Positions 44,085-52,870 of a stretch of DNA of 64,000 nucleotides are shown here, piece by piece. The notes beneath the pieces are model-generated. The model worked only from the letters and a program-made list of their open reading frames with translations. It searched no databases and was not told where the DNA came from. Within the stretch, counting starts at the first letter, position 1; each line of letters begins with the position of its first letter. Position numbers and translations under genes: made by a program. Source of the stretch: Terriglobia bacterium (lineage in GTDB: Bacteria; Acidobacteriota; Terriglobia; Terriglobales; Acidobacteriaceae). Location of the stretch: positions 18,894 through 82,893 of the forward strand of contig JAIQFP010000024.1 in the NCBI GenBank assembly GCA_020073165.1, read 5' to 3'.

Positions 44085-47000
44085 ATGGCGTTTGGTTTTG
44101 GCTTCAACAAGCAGAAGGTTCTCAGTGCTGCGGAGAAATTCGTCCAGCAGGGCAAGCTGCAGAACGCCATCGCTGAGTACGAGAAAATCCTCAAAGCTGA
44201 CCCCAAGGACCTCACGGTCAACAATACCGTGGGCGACCTCTACGCGCGCCTGGGGGAGAGTGACAAGGCCATTGACTGCTTCAAGAGCGTTGGCGATGCC
44301 TATGCGTCACAGGGCTTCACCGTCAAAGCCATCGCCATGTACAAGAAGCTCACCAAGCTCAAACCCACGCTGGAAGGCGTGCTGCGGCTGGCTGAGCTGT
44401 ACACCCAACAAGGTCTGTTTAACGATGCGCGCGCGCAATATCTCCAGGTGGCCGAGGAATTCCTGCGTACCGGCGAACTGGAGCAGGCGGTGCGGATCTT
44501 CCAGAAGACGCTGGAAATGGACCCTGAAAATGTGGCCATGCGCATGCGCCTGGCTGAAGTCTATATCCGCCTGGGCAAGAAGACCGAGGCTTGGCAGATC
44601 TTTTCGGCCGCAGCTGAGAGCCTGCGGGCGCGCGGTTCGATCGATGCCTCGGAAGAAATTCTGCAACGCATGCTCAAGCTGGACCCCGGCAACAGCTATG
44701 CTCTGTTGTTGCGTGGGCGCAATGCCATGGATTCCAGCGACTTTGCCGGCGCCATCCAGCAATTAGAGAAGGTAGCTGACCTGGATTCTCATCCCGACGG
44801 CCTGCGTACCCTGTTGCAAGCCTACCTGCAAACGGGACGTTTTCCGGAAGCTGGGACGCTGGCCGCCAAACTGTTCACGGTCCACAACGACAGCAGCGCC
44901 ATCACTGGCTACGCGGACGCCCTCATGGCGGCGGGTCATTTCGAAGACACGCTGAAGCTCTACCAGGAGTATGCGGATCGCCTGCTGGCAACCGACTCCG
45001 GCAAGATCCTAGAAACGCTGCATACCATCATCGGGCATGTGCGAGAGAACACGGCCTCGCTGGAAACGCTGCTCGATCTGCTTCAAAAAGCGGGAGACAC
45101 GTCGCACATTACCGAGGTTTACGAACTGCTGGCGCATGGCTACGTCCAGGCGGGTGAGCTGGAGAAGGCCCGCGACTACTACCTCAAGCTCACCCAACTG
45201 GAGCCACAGAACCAGCTGCATGCGCGCAATTACCAGCAGGTGATTTCCCGGCTGGGAGGCACCAGCGCTTCTTCTACGCAACTCATCACCGCAGAAGAGG
45301 GCGCGATGATGGTGGATGAACTGGAAGCCACCGCTCCCAGTATCGACCAGCGTTATGCGGACGATGTGGCGCTGGCGGTGCGCGCCGCGCTGACCGATGC
45401 CGAACTTTTCGTCTCCTACAACATGCCTGCCAAGGCGCTTGGCCCCCTGCTTTCTGTGCTGCCCCTGGCACCACAGGACCAGCGTCTGAACCAGCGCCTG
45501 GCGGCCTTGCACACCCGCGCCAGCCGGTTCGCGGAAGCAGCGGTTTGCTGCCGCGCTCTGGAGAGCATCTACCACGATGCGGGACATCCCGACGAGGCCA
45601 CTCGTTACGGGGAACTGGCCGCCAAGTATGAGGAGCGCGCTTCCATTACTCCTTCCGAAGCGGTCGAGCAGCTGCCAGCTCTGCCGGCTCTACCGGAAAT
45701 GGAACCTGCGGCGGCTGAGGCGCATGCAGACACACCTGCTCCGGTAGCTCCGCCGACTCAGAGGTCAGGTCTGTTCTTTCATACGGCTGCGTCCTCGCCG
45801 GCAGCACAGGAAGAGCCCGCGGCCGAGTTCGAAGTACGGTCTGAGCCCCCTGTGGCTGAGAGCGAGATTGACATCTCAGAAGAGTGGGAAGGCGCCGTTT
45901 CGGATGAACCACCTTCGGCCCCGGTACAGGAGACTGCGAGCGTCAAGAAAACGCCTGCTCGCAGGGAACGGCCTGCCGAGGCAGTGATTGCCGAGACGAT
46001 CGAGGAAATCCGGTTTTACCTGGCGCACTCCATGGGCGAACAGGCCCGCGACGCCATGGCCAAGCTGGAGAAGCTGACTCAGGATGCGACGCAGCTTGCG
46101 GCCATCCGAGCCGAGATCGAGGCTGCCACCGCGCACGCCCAACCCGAGCCCGAACCCGCGGAAGAAGTTTCCATCGAGGAGGTGGAATCTGTCTCCGAAG
46201 AGGCGGACGTTCCTCCCGCTCCCGCGCCCAAGCCCGGGGTGCTGGACGAATTCGTCAGCGACCTGGAGTCTTCGCTGGGAGACAGCTTCCTGCCGCAGGC
46301 TCCTGTACCACACCCAGCCACGCATCAGGCGCCTGAGCCGGAAACCGTCGAATATGCCGAAGCCACCGCCGAGCCCGAGCACGCGGGGGCGCTGGGCGAG
46401 TTTGTCGCCGACTTGGACGCGTCATTGGGAGGCAGTTTCCTGCCGGGAGCACCGGCACCGCTCCCGACCCCGCAAGCGCATCCCGAGCCCGAACCGGAGC
46501 CGGTATCTGCCGAATCCGAAATTACCATTTCAGGACGCGCGGCCGTCCCCTCGGGCATGGGTGCGGCAGCAGCGCCTGCGCCTGCCCTGGAACCGGGAGC
46601 GGCATCGCCGACGTTCCGGGTTCGTCCCACAAGGATTCGTCCGCTAGCTCCCGCCGCTGCGGCTGCTACACCGAAGTTCGATTCCGGCGCGGGCGTCGAC
46701 CTGGCCGACATGTTCGGCGAGTTGAAGCACGAACTCGAAGAGGACGTCGCTACCGCCGAGGAAGATCCTGAGACGCATTACAACCTTGGGGTCGCCTTCC
46801 GCGAGATGGGACTGCTGGATGAAGCGATCGGCGAGCTGCAGAAGGTCTGCCAGGCTGTCGACCGGGGCCATCCCTTCGCGCAAACCATGCAGACTTACAC
46901 CTGGCTGGCGCAATGCTTCCTCGACAAAGGTGTCCCGGAGGCGGCCATCCGCTGGTACGAGCGCGCGCTCAAGCTGCCGAACATGGATGACGATACCCGC

Positions 47001-47141
47001 ATGGCGTTGCACTACGAACTGGGATCGGCCTATGAGACGGCAGCGAACAAGCCCGCGGCGCTGAACCATTTCATGGAGGTATACGGCAGCAACATCGACT
47101 ACCGCGATGTCGCGGAGCGCATTAAGGCCCTGAAGTCGTAG
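44085..47141 (+). CDS. Large TPR protein
   Basis: 1018 residues from the ATG at 44085. Residues ~10-420 hold at least ten TPRs (AAEKFVQQGKLQNAIAEYEKILKADPKDL, AVRIFQKTLEMDPENVAMRM, ARDYYLKLTQLEPQNQLHARNY). A Pro/Ala/Glu-rich, probably disordered region follows (~555-890) with two near-repeats of the type LDEFVSDLESSLGDSFLPQAP / LGEFVADLDASLGGSFLPGAP. More TPRs fill the last ~110 residues (HYNLGVAFREMGLLDEAIGELQKV). No signal peptide is clear, so it is probably a cytoplasmic scaffold. It may be linked to secretion, pili or gliding machinery, but nothing here decides that. Confidence 0.85.
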   Translation: MAFGFGFNKQKVLSAAEKFVQQGKLQNAIAEYEKILKADPKDLTVNNTVGDLYARLGESDKAIDCFKSVGDAYASQGFTVKAIAMYKKLTKLKPTLEGVLRLAELYTQQGLFNDARAQYLQVAEEFLRTGELEQAVRIFQKTLEMDPENVAMRMRLAEVYIRLGKKTEAWQIFSAAAESLRARGSIDASEEILQRMLKLDPGNSYALLLRGRNAMDSSDFAGAIQQLEKVADLDSHPDGLRTLLQAYLQTGRFPEAGTLAAKLFTVHNDSSAITGYADALMAAGHFEDTLKLYQEYADRLLATDSGKILETLHTIIGHVRENTASLETLLDLLQKAGDTSHITEVYELLAHGYVQAGELEKARDYYLKLTQLEPQNQLHARNYQQVISRLGGTSASSTQLITAEEGAMMVDELEATAPSIDQRYADDVALAVRAALTDAELFVSYNMPAKALGPLLSVLPLAPQDQRLNQRLAALHTRASRFAEAAVCCRALESIYHDAGHPDEATRYGELAAKYEERASITPSEAVEQLPALPALPEMEPAAAEAHADTPAPVAPPTQRSGLFFHTAASSPAAQEEPAAEFEVRSEPPVAESEIDISEEWEGAVSDEPPSAPVQETASVKKTPARRERPAEAVIAETIEEIRFYLAHSMGEQARDAMAKLEKLTQDATQLAAIRAEIEAATAHAQPEPEPAEEVSIEEVESVSEEADVPPAPAPKPGVLDEFVSDLESSLGDSFLPQAPVPHPATHQAPEPETVEYAEATAEPEHAGALGEFVADLDASLGGSFLPGAPAPLPTPQAHPEPEPEPVSAESEITISGRAAVPSGMGAAAAPAPALEPGAASPTFRVRPTRIRPLAPAAAAATPKFDSGAGVDLADMFGELKHELEEDVATAEEDPETHYNLGVAFREMGLLDEAIGELQKVCQAVDRGHPFAQTMQTYTWLAQCFLDKGVPEAAIRWYERALKLPNMDDDTRMALHYELGSAYETAANKPAALNHFMEVYGSNIDYRDVAERIKALKS

Positions 47142-47221
47142 AATGTCGGGGTGGGCATTCTCTACCAACCAAGGGCGTGCGTAGATTACCTGGCGCCGCC
47201 GGCTGTCGGCAGGAGCACGGC

Positions 47222-47611
47222 GTGACGGCGGATCCAAACACTCCCCTATCTGGAATTCCTCCCGGCCCGCTCGGCGTGAACCTGCCGCCTTCGAAGGGAA
47301 CCGGCAGTCCAGCGAGCGCGCTGCAGCCGGCGCAGGATCCCGAACCGCTGCGGCAAACGGGCTTCGAATTGTGGCTGCGTCGGATCACGGTCTTGCTGTT
47401 CGTGTTCGTCTGCGCCAGCGCGGGCGTGCTATTGATCATTGTCCCTTGGACCAACAACTGGACCGATAATCGTCTGCTGCTGATTTATCCCAGCCTGCGG
47501 GAAGTTGTAGCCAACGGTTTTGTGCGCGGCGTGTGCAGCGGTCTGGGAGTGCTGGATATCTGGATCGGATTCTGGGAAGCCGTTCACTACCACGAGGACA
47601 AACGAACCTGA
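47222..47611 (+). CDS. Small membrane protein, unknown function
   Basis: 129 residues from a GTG at 47222 preceded by GGAG. The N-terminal ~60 residues are Pro-rich and likely cytoplasmic, followed by two hydrophobic segments (ITVLLFVFVCASAGVLLIIVPW and VVANGFVRGVCSGLGVLDIWIGFWEAVHYH). The segment PWTNNWTDNRLLLIYPSLR between them suggests a short outside loop. It lies between the TPR gene and the LOG-family gene on the same strand, so it may be co-transcribed with either. Confidence 0.65.
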   Translation: MTADPNTPLSGIPPGPLGVNLPPSKGTGSPASALQPAQDPEPLRQTGFELWLRRITVLLFVFVCASAGVLLIIVPWTNNWTDNRLLLIYPSLREVVANGFVRGVCSGLGVLDIWIGFWEAVHYHEDKRT

Positions 47612-47714
47612 AGTAACTGCCGGCTGAAAGATTGAATTCTGTCCTGTTCGCGGTTTCGAATATGCTCAGTCGTTGAAAGCACTTACAAACGCTCCATGGA
47701 AAGACAGCGCCATC

Positions 47715-48599
47715 ATGAGTGAAAGTAAAATCAAGCCTGCGCCCCTGGCGTATCAGAACCAGCCGTTTCTCGACAGCCCCGACGGACGCATCCTGCGCAT
47801 TCTGTCGGAGTACAGCGAGCCGCTTTCGCGTTTCCGGCGTGAGCAGATTCAGGACACGGTAGTGTTCTTCGGTTCGGCGCGCTTTCACAGCCTGGCGGCG
47901 GCGCAGAAGAACCTGAGCCAACTCGAAGCGGGCAGTTCTCCGCTGTCGGCGGGGCAGCATGAGGCAGAGAGAAAGCGGGCGCTCGCGGCTGTGGATATGG
48001 CTCGCTATTACGAGGATGCGCGGCGGATGGCCTTCCTTTTGACCCAGTGGGCCAGCCAGATTCCCGCGCGGCGGCGCCGCTTTGTGGTGACCACCGGAGG
48101 CGGCCCGGGCATCATGGAAGCGGCCAACCTGGGCGCGCACGAAGCCGGGGGCAAGTCCATCGGCCTGAACATCAATCTGCCTTTCGAGCAGATGCCCAAC
48201 CCCTACATCACGTCATCGCTGAATTTCGAGTTTCACTACTTCTTCATGCGTAAATTCTGGTTTGCCTACCTGTCGAAGGCGCTGGTGATTTTTCCCGGCG
48301 GCTTCGGCACCATGGACGAGCTGTTCGAGATCCTTACGCTGGCACAGACCGAGAAGCTAGCCAAGAAGATTCTAGTGGTGATCTACGGCAGCGAGTACTG
48401 GAAGCGTGTGATCAATTTCCAGACGATGGTGGAGGCAGGAACGATTTCGCCCCAGGATGTGGAACTGTTCCGCATGGTGGACTCGCCGGAAGAGGGATTC
48501 GAGTTTCTGCGCGATGGGTTGACCAAGTATCATCTCGGCGCCGAGACACCAAAGCGTAAAGGGGAAGCTATGCCTGAAATCGCCAAGACCAACCCGTAA
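47715..48599 (+). CDS. LOG-family (lysine decarboxylase-like) Rossmann protein
   Basis: 294 residues from the ATG at 47715. The two signatures of the LOG/TIGR00730 family are present: GGGPGIMEAAN (~126-136) and PGGFGTMDELFE (~194-205). Family enzymes release cytokinin-type nucleobases or act as nucleotide 5'-monophosphate phosphoribohydrolases; lysine decarboxylase activity is a historical misname. It has an N-terminal extension of ~90 residues relative to minimal LOG proteins, as in the longer bacterial group. It is 18 bases before thiE. Confidence 0.9.
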   Translation: MSESKIKPAPLAYQNQPFLDSPDGRILRILSEYSEPLSRFRREQIQDTVVFFGSARFHSLAAAQKNLSQLEAGSSPLSAGQHEAERKRALAAVDMARYYEDARRMAFLLTQWASQIPARRRRFVVTTGGGPGIMEAANLGAHEAGGKSIGLNINLPFEQMPNPYITSSLNFEFHYFFMRKFWFAYLSKALVIFPGGFGTMDELFEILTLAQTEKLAKKILVVIYGSEYWKRVINFQTMVEAGTISPQDVELFRMVDSPEEGFEFLRDGLTKYHLGAETPKRKGEAMPEIAKTNP

Positions 48600-48616
48600 A
48601 GCAGCCGACGACTGAA

Positions 48617-49279
48617 TTGCTTCTGTACTACATCACGGACCGCACTCAGTTTCCCGGCGATGAAACCACGCGCCGCCGGCTTTTGCTCGAAAAGATCGCT
48701 GAGGCTGCCCGCTGCAGCGTGGACTACATCCAACTGCGCGAAAGGGACCTTCCCACTCGAGAACTGGAAGCCCTCGCTAACCAAGCCGTTCGCGTCATTC
48801 GGAAACATCTGAGAACGGAGAATCGGGAACCGAGGGCTGCACTTCTCGTCAACTCCCGTACCGATGTGGCCATCGCGGCTGGCGCGGATGGCGTTCACCT
48901 TCGCTCTGACGATATTTCGACCAGGCAGGCTCGCGAAATCCTCTCCGCACACACCCGAAACTCGAAACTAGAAACTCGAAACTGGCTTGTCGGCGTTTCG
49001 TGTCACTCTGCCGCCGAGGTCGCTCGGGCGGCTGCTGAGGACGCGGATTTTGCCGTCTTTGCTCCGGTGTTTGAAAAGAAGGATGCCCCGAAGGTTCGTC
49101 CAGCCGGGTTGGAGGCGCTCCACGAGGCTTGCCAGGGAGGTATACCGGTGCTGGCGCTGGGAGGGGTCACGCTGGAGAATGCCCGGGATTGCGTTGGGGC
49201 CGGGGCCGCCGGAATCGCAGCGATCCGCTTATTTCAAGAGCATGACATCGCTCAGATCGTGCGGAGGCTGCGGAGTTAG
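48617..49279 (+). CDS. thiE: Thiamine-phosphate synthase
   Basis: 220 residues, TIM barrel. The motifs are YYITDRTQF, DYIQLRERDLP, LLVNSRTDVAIAAGADGVHLRSDD, GVSCHSAAEVARAAAEDADFAVFAPVF and LALGGVTLENARDCVGAGAAGIAAIRLF. It joins HMP-pyrophosphate and thiazole phosphate to thiamine phosphate. The start is a TTG with poor ribosome site; no better start exists in the frame. An insertion of a 7-base tandem repeat (48957-48984) encodes the odd stretch TRNSKLETRN before the VSCHS strand; the frame is kept. It follows the LOG gene by 18 bases. Confidence 0.9.
   Translation: MLLYYITDRTQFPGDETTRRRLLLEKIAEAARCSVDYIQLRERDLPTRELEALANQAVRVIRKHLRTENREPRAALLVNSRTDVAIAAGADGVHLRSDDISTRQAREILSAHTRNSKLETRNWLVGVSCHSAAEVARAAAEDADFAVFAPVFEKKDAPKVRPAGLEALHEACQGGIPVLALGGVTLENARDCVGAGAAGIAAIRLFQEHDIAQIVRRLRS
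48957..48984. repeat. Four copies of a 7-base tandem repeat inside thiE
   Basis: GAAACTC, GAAACTA, GAAACTC, GAAACTG in direct succession. It is in frame (28 bases within a longer non-conserved insert) and encodes an N-S-K-L-E-T-R-N-type loop. A short GAGAACGGAGAATCGGGAAC stretch at 48815-48834 looks like a related low-complexity insert. Confidence 0.75.
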
Positions 49280-49318
49280 CCGGTCGCGGTTTGCCCCGAC
49301 CAATCCGCTCCTGGAGCT

Positions 49319-50074
49319 ATGTTACGCTCGACCAGCAGAGGCATGACTGCACCGCGCAATCTCAAACTCAGACCCACCGGGAACGGGTTTGAACCTGCCC
49401 TGGTTCGTATCCCGGAAGGCTGGTTCCTGATGGGTTCGGAAACGGGCCAGGACAACGAGCGGCCTGTGCATCGCGTATGGGTGGATAGTTTTCTCCTGGC
49501 CGCCTGCCAGGTTACGAATGCAGACTACAGGCGTTTCCTGCACGCAACGGGCAATCCTGCTCCGCCTTTCTGGGACGATCCCAACTTTATCCATCCTGAG
49601 CAACCGGTGGTCGCAGTCTCGTGGCTTGAGGCCGTGAAGTATTGCGAGTGGCTCAATGCCACTACCGGCCGAAATTACCGCCTGCCAACCGAAGCGGAAT
49701 GGGAACGCGCGGCATGCGGCGGGATGGAAGGCAGACTTTTTCCCTGGGGAGACGCTCCGCCTCAATCGCTACCCGATTACGAGAAACGCTGGCGCACCGG
49801 TCCCGACCCCGTGGCGCAATACGACCCCAGCGCAGTCGGGCTGTATGACATTTGCGAAAACGTGCACGAGTGGTGCAGCGATTGGTACGCGGCGGATTAT
49901 TATGCGAAGTCTCCGGAACGGAACCCGCGCGGACCGGAAACCGGCGACCGGCGCGCTTCTCGCGGAGGGTCCTGGCGCCATCACATCAAGGTGACCCGTT
50001 GCGCCGCCCGTTCCAGCATCCCTCCCCAGTTCCAGTACGCGGACTATGGGTTCCGAGTCGCCTGCAAACCGTAG
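49319..50074 (+). CDS. SUMF1/formylglycine-generating-enzyme-like protein, probably not a true FGE
   Basis: 251 residues. The family landmarks are present: ALVRIPEGWFLMGSETGQDNERPVHRVWVDSF, VVAVSWLEAVKYCEWLN, RLPTEAEWERAACGG, FPWGD, CENVHEWCSDWY and RGGSW, ending YGFRVACKP. The two redox cysteines expected after GGS in sulfatase-activating FGEs are absent (GGSWRHHIKVTRCAARS). It therefore more likely belongs to the broad SUMF1-domain group that includes non-FGE members (EgtB/PvdO-like or unknown). No signal peptide. The start could also be the ATG at 49343. Confidence 0.85.
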   Translation: MLRSTSRGMTAPRNLKLRPTGNGFEPALVRIPEGWFLMGSETGQDNERPVHRVWVDSFLLAACQVTNADYRRFLHATGNPAPPFWDDPNFIHPEQPVVAVSWLEAVKYCEWLNATTGRNYRLPTEAEWERAACGGMEGRLFPWGDAPPQSLPDYEKRWRTGPDPVAQYDPSAVGLYDICENVHEWCSDWYAADYYAKSPERNPRGPETGDRRASRGGSWRHHIKVTRCAARSSIPPQFQYADYGFRVACKP

Positions 50075-50158
50075 CGCCCCGGCCACCAATGGGCCCGCCT
50101 AGATTTGTGGTGCATTAGAATCGGTGCCAGGCTCCTCTTGGTCGAAAGGCAAAGAAAC

Positions 50159-51013
50159 ATGTTCCGACACGACCTGCTGCAAGGGAAGCGCATCCTCATC
50201 ACCGGTGGCGGCACTGGATTGGGGAAAGGCATGGCCCAGCGTTTCCTCGAATTGGGCGCCACGGTGTACATCTGCGGACGTCGCAAAGAGATTTTGGCCG
50301 AAACTGAGGCGGAGTTGGGCCGAGCCACCAAGGGTGCGATCCATTCCCGCCCCTGTGACGTTCGCAATGCACAGGCCGTCGACGAGATGATCGAGACGAT
50401 TTGGAAAGACGGTCCGCTCGACATCCTGGTAAACAACGCCGCGGGTAATTTTCTGGCCCGCACGGAAGAACTTTCTCCGAGGGCCTTTGAGGCCGTGATT
50501 GGCATCGTGCTGGTGGGCACGATCAATGTAACCATGGCTTGCGCCCGCAGGTGGCTGAACCACGGACACCACGCCACGGTGCTGAACATTACCACCACGT
50601 ACGCCAAGACAGGCTCCGCCTACGTCGCACCTTCGGCCGTGTCCAAAGCGGGAGTCGAAGCCCTCACCCGCAGCCTGGCGGTCGAGTGGGGTAACCGTGG
50701 TATCCGCATGAACGCCATTGCGCCCGGCCCCATTCCCACTGAAGGCGCGTTTTCCCGCCTGCTGCCCCGGCCGGAGTTGGAGAAGTTTGCCAAGGACCGC
50801 AATCCGCTGGGCCGCTTCGGCACGGTTGAAGAATTAGCCAACCTGGCGGCGTTCCTGGTGAGTGATGGTTCCGGCTATGTCAACGGCGACGTGATCACCA
50901 TGGACGGGGGCGAGTGGTTGCAAGGGGCAGGGGAGTTCAGCGCCCTGGGGCGAATGCTGACCGAAGCGGAGTGGGCAGCCCTGAAGCCGCGCAAGACGTC
51001 CGGGAGTGATTAG
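50159..51013 (+). CDS. SDR-family 2,4-dienoyl-CoA reductase-like oxidoreductase
   Basis: 284 residues from the ATG at 50159 (AAAGG upstream). The cofactor motif TGGGTGLGKG, NNAAGNF and the C-terminal YVNGDVITMDGGEWL match the DECR branch of short-chain dehydrogenases. The usual Tyr of YxxxK is replaced in YVAPSAVSKAG (Ser at the Tyr position, Lys kept), as in DECR-type reductases. These use NADPH to reduce 2,4-dienoyl-CoA during beta-oxidation of unsaturated fatty acids. No fatty-acid operon is adjacent. Confidence 0.88.
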   Translation: MFRHDLLQGKRILITGGGTGLGKGMAQRFLELGATVYICGRRKEILAETEAELGRATKGAIHSRPCDVRNAQAVDEMIETIWKDGPLDILVNNAAGNFLARTEELSPRAFEAVIGIVLVGTINVTMACARRWLNHGHHATVLNITTTYAKTGSAYVAPSAVSKAGVEALTRSLAVEWGNRGIRMNAIAPGPIPTEGAFSRLLPRPELEKFAKDRNPLGRFGTVEELANLAAFLVSDGSGYVNGDVITMDGGEWLQGAGEFSALGRMLTEAEWAALKPRKTSGSD

Positions 51014-51084
51014 CGCTGCATTTTGGGCAAGACTCTCAGGCAATACCGGAACGCCGAAGCCAAGGCAGCTCAGCAGGCCGCGAG

Positions 51085-51861
51085 ATGAACGCAAACCATA
51101 TGTTCAGAACCAGGTTCAAGAAACAAATCGTCGCAGAATTTCTACCGCCTTCGCGGCCCGTCAAGATCCAGAGGGTGATTATCCTGTGCGATGGCATGCC
51201 TTCCATTCCACGCAAGCAGCCGTTGGTAGAATTTCTTTCCCGGAAAGGCTATTGGGTCTTTTATCCCCGATATCGCGGAGCGTGGGAAAGCGACGGGCAG
51301 TTTCTCGAAAAGTCACCGCATGAGGACATCCTCGATGTCATGGGCGAGTTGCCGAAGGGATTCAGGGAAGTCTCGTTCGGACGGCGATTTTCGCTGTCGC
51401 CAGATGAAATCTTCGTCATCGGCGGAAGCTTTGGCGGCGCTGCTGCCATTCTCTCTTCCCCTGATCCACGGGTGAAGAAAGTCATCGCCAATTGCCCCGT
51501 TGTCGACTGGGCGATTCTGCCGCGTTCTGAGAGGAAAGAAACTTCCAATCGCAGTTACGCGGCCTACATTCGTACCGCGTTTGGGAACGGATATCGGCTT
51601 TCCGATAAGAACTGGAACAAGCTGCGTAGTGGCTCCTTCTACAATCCGTCCTACCACCTTGGGGAGATCACCGCATCGAAGATAATGATTTTTCACGCCA
51701 AAGATGATCCCTATGTCCCTTATCAATCGGTGAAGCGATTTGCTAAGCGCACCGGAGTGACACTCAAATCCTTCCGGCGGGGCGGCCATCTGAGGACGGA
51801 GTATGTTGTACAGAAATACTGGCCTCAGATAAAGATGTTCTTCAATTCACACCACGCGTAG
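51085..51861 (+). CDS. Alpha/beta-hydrolase-fold protein (dienelactone hydrolase/prolyl oligopeptidase-like)
   Basis: 258 residues. The nucleophile elbow is GGSFGGAAA, the acid is in HAKDDPYVPYQS, and the His is in GGHLRTEYV, so a full Ser-Asp-His triad is present. The N-terminal VIILCDGMPSIPRKQPLVEFLSRKGYWVFYPRYRGAWESDG carries the usual first strands. No signal peptide; cytosolic. The sequence is less GC-rich than its neighbours, which may reflect a different origin. A second start at 51100 is possible. The substrate is unknown. Confidence 0.85.
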   Translation: MNANHMFRTRFKKQIVAEFLPPSRPVKIQRVIILCDGMPSIPRKQPLVEFLSRKGYWVFYPRYRGAWESDGQFLEKSPHEDILDVMGELPKGFREVSFGRRFSLSPDEIFVIGGSFGGAAAILSSPDPRVKKVIANCPVVDWAILPRSERKETSNRSYAAYIRTAFGNGYRLSDKNWNKLRSGSFYNPSYHLGEITASKIMIFHAKDDPYVPYQSVKRFAKRTGVTLKSFRRGGHLRTEYVVQKYWPQIKMFFNSHHA

Positions 51862-51916
51862 CTGAAGGGCGAGGTCCCCGCTGGAGATCAGAACATAGGC
51901 CGCGGAAAACACAGGC

Positions 51917-52273
51917 TCAGCCGCGCTCCCGGCGGGGCATCACCAGCCACTTCAGCAGTATGTTCACCAGGGTCAGCACCACCCCGCCCCAGAACGCCGA
52001 GGCGAAGCTGGCAATGTGGAAGCCAGGGACAAACGCCGAGGCCAGTTCGATCATCACCGCGTTGATGACGAACCAGAAAAGCCCCAAGGTGAGGATGGTC
52101 AAGGGGAAGGTAACGATTTTCAGGAAGAGTCCGAGGGTGGCATTCACGAAGCCGATCACCACGGCCGCAATCAGCGCCGCGGCAGGCCCGCTTACATAAA
52201 AACCGGGCACCACCCGCGAGACAATCCAGATCGCGAGTGCGCTCAGGGCCCAGTGAAGCAGCATTCGCAGCAT
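51917..52273 (-). CDS. Phage-holin-family (holin IV superfamily) membrane protein
   Basis: 118 residues, four membrane helices, with the family motifs WIVSRVVPGFYVSGPAAALIAAVVIGFVNATLG and FPLTILTLGLFWFVINAVMIELASAFVPGF. Despite its name, this family is widespread in bacteria outside phages; no phage genes are near. It starts at an ATG at 52273. It is probably in one unit with the ICMT-like gene upstream (91-base gap). Confidence 0.9.
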   Translation of the reverse strand: MLRMLLHWALSALAIWIVSRVVPGFYVSGPAAALIAAVVIGFVNATLGLFLKIVTFPLTILTLGLFWFVINAVMIELASAFVPGFHIASFASAFWGGVVLTLVNILLKWLVMPRRERG

Positions 52274-52364
52274 GGCTAACCTTCTGTGCTCCAGGCTCAG
52301 ACTATAAGACTGCCGGGCCTGCGTGGCAAATGGATACGTCTTCCACCCCGCCAGGAGGGTCGCC

Positions 52365-52778
52365 TCAGAGCCAGGTCTGGGCCCGGTATTTGCGGTACTC
52401 GTCCCCGAAGGCGGCCTCCAGGACGGCCGCTTCCGCCTTGGCCCGTTTCCACTGCACCAGGGACAAGAACCCTACGTACACCGCGCCGAAGACGTACCAG
52501 CGCATGGCGGCGCAGATGCCGATCAATCCGATAGTGCTGAACACGTAGATGGGATTCCTGATCTTCGAATACAGTCCGGTGGTGACGAGCTGGCGCGCCC
52601 GCGGCCTTGCAGAAAATGAATCACCGATCTGCAACCGGGCCGTCAGCCACAATGCAAAGCCCACAGCCCCGACAAACATTCCGGCGAGGTACTGCCAGCC
52701 CGGGAGGTGTTGGCGGAGGCAGTAGCCATACACCGCGAGATAGATCGCAAGATCGAACCAAATGTAAAAGCGGCGCAC
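52365..52778 (-). CDS. Isoprenylcysteine carboxyl methyltransferase-family protein
   Basis: 137 residues from a GTG at 52778, with four membrane helices. The SAM-binding core motif of this family is visible as LVTTGLYSKIRNPIYVFSTIG and the C-terminal EAAFGDEYRKYRAQTWL. Bacterial members methylate unknown small lipids or remain uncharacterised; prenylated proteins are not known here. It lies between SulP and the holin-like gene, all on the minus strand. Confidence 0.88.
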   Translation of the reverse strand: MRRFYIWFDLAIYLAVYGYCLRQHLPGWQYLAGMFVGAVGFALWLTARLQIGDSFSARPRARQLVTTGLYSKIRNPIYVFSTIGLIGICAAMRWYVFGAVYVGFLSLVQWKRAKAEAAVLEAAFGDEYRKYRAQTWL

Positions 52779-52870
52779 GCTCCGATTATCCCACGATCAC
52801 TGCGATGTCCAGAATTGGACAGGGGCAGACGTTCCGCGGGCAACAGTGCCCGCTCCACGCAAGCCCGTTT

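Noticed and set aside
51917..52273. Prophage remnant suggested by the holin-family gene
   Set aside because: The family is common outside phages, and no integrase, lysin or structural gene is near.
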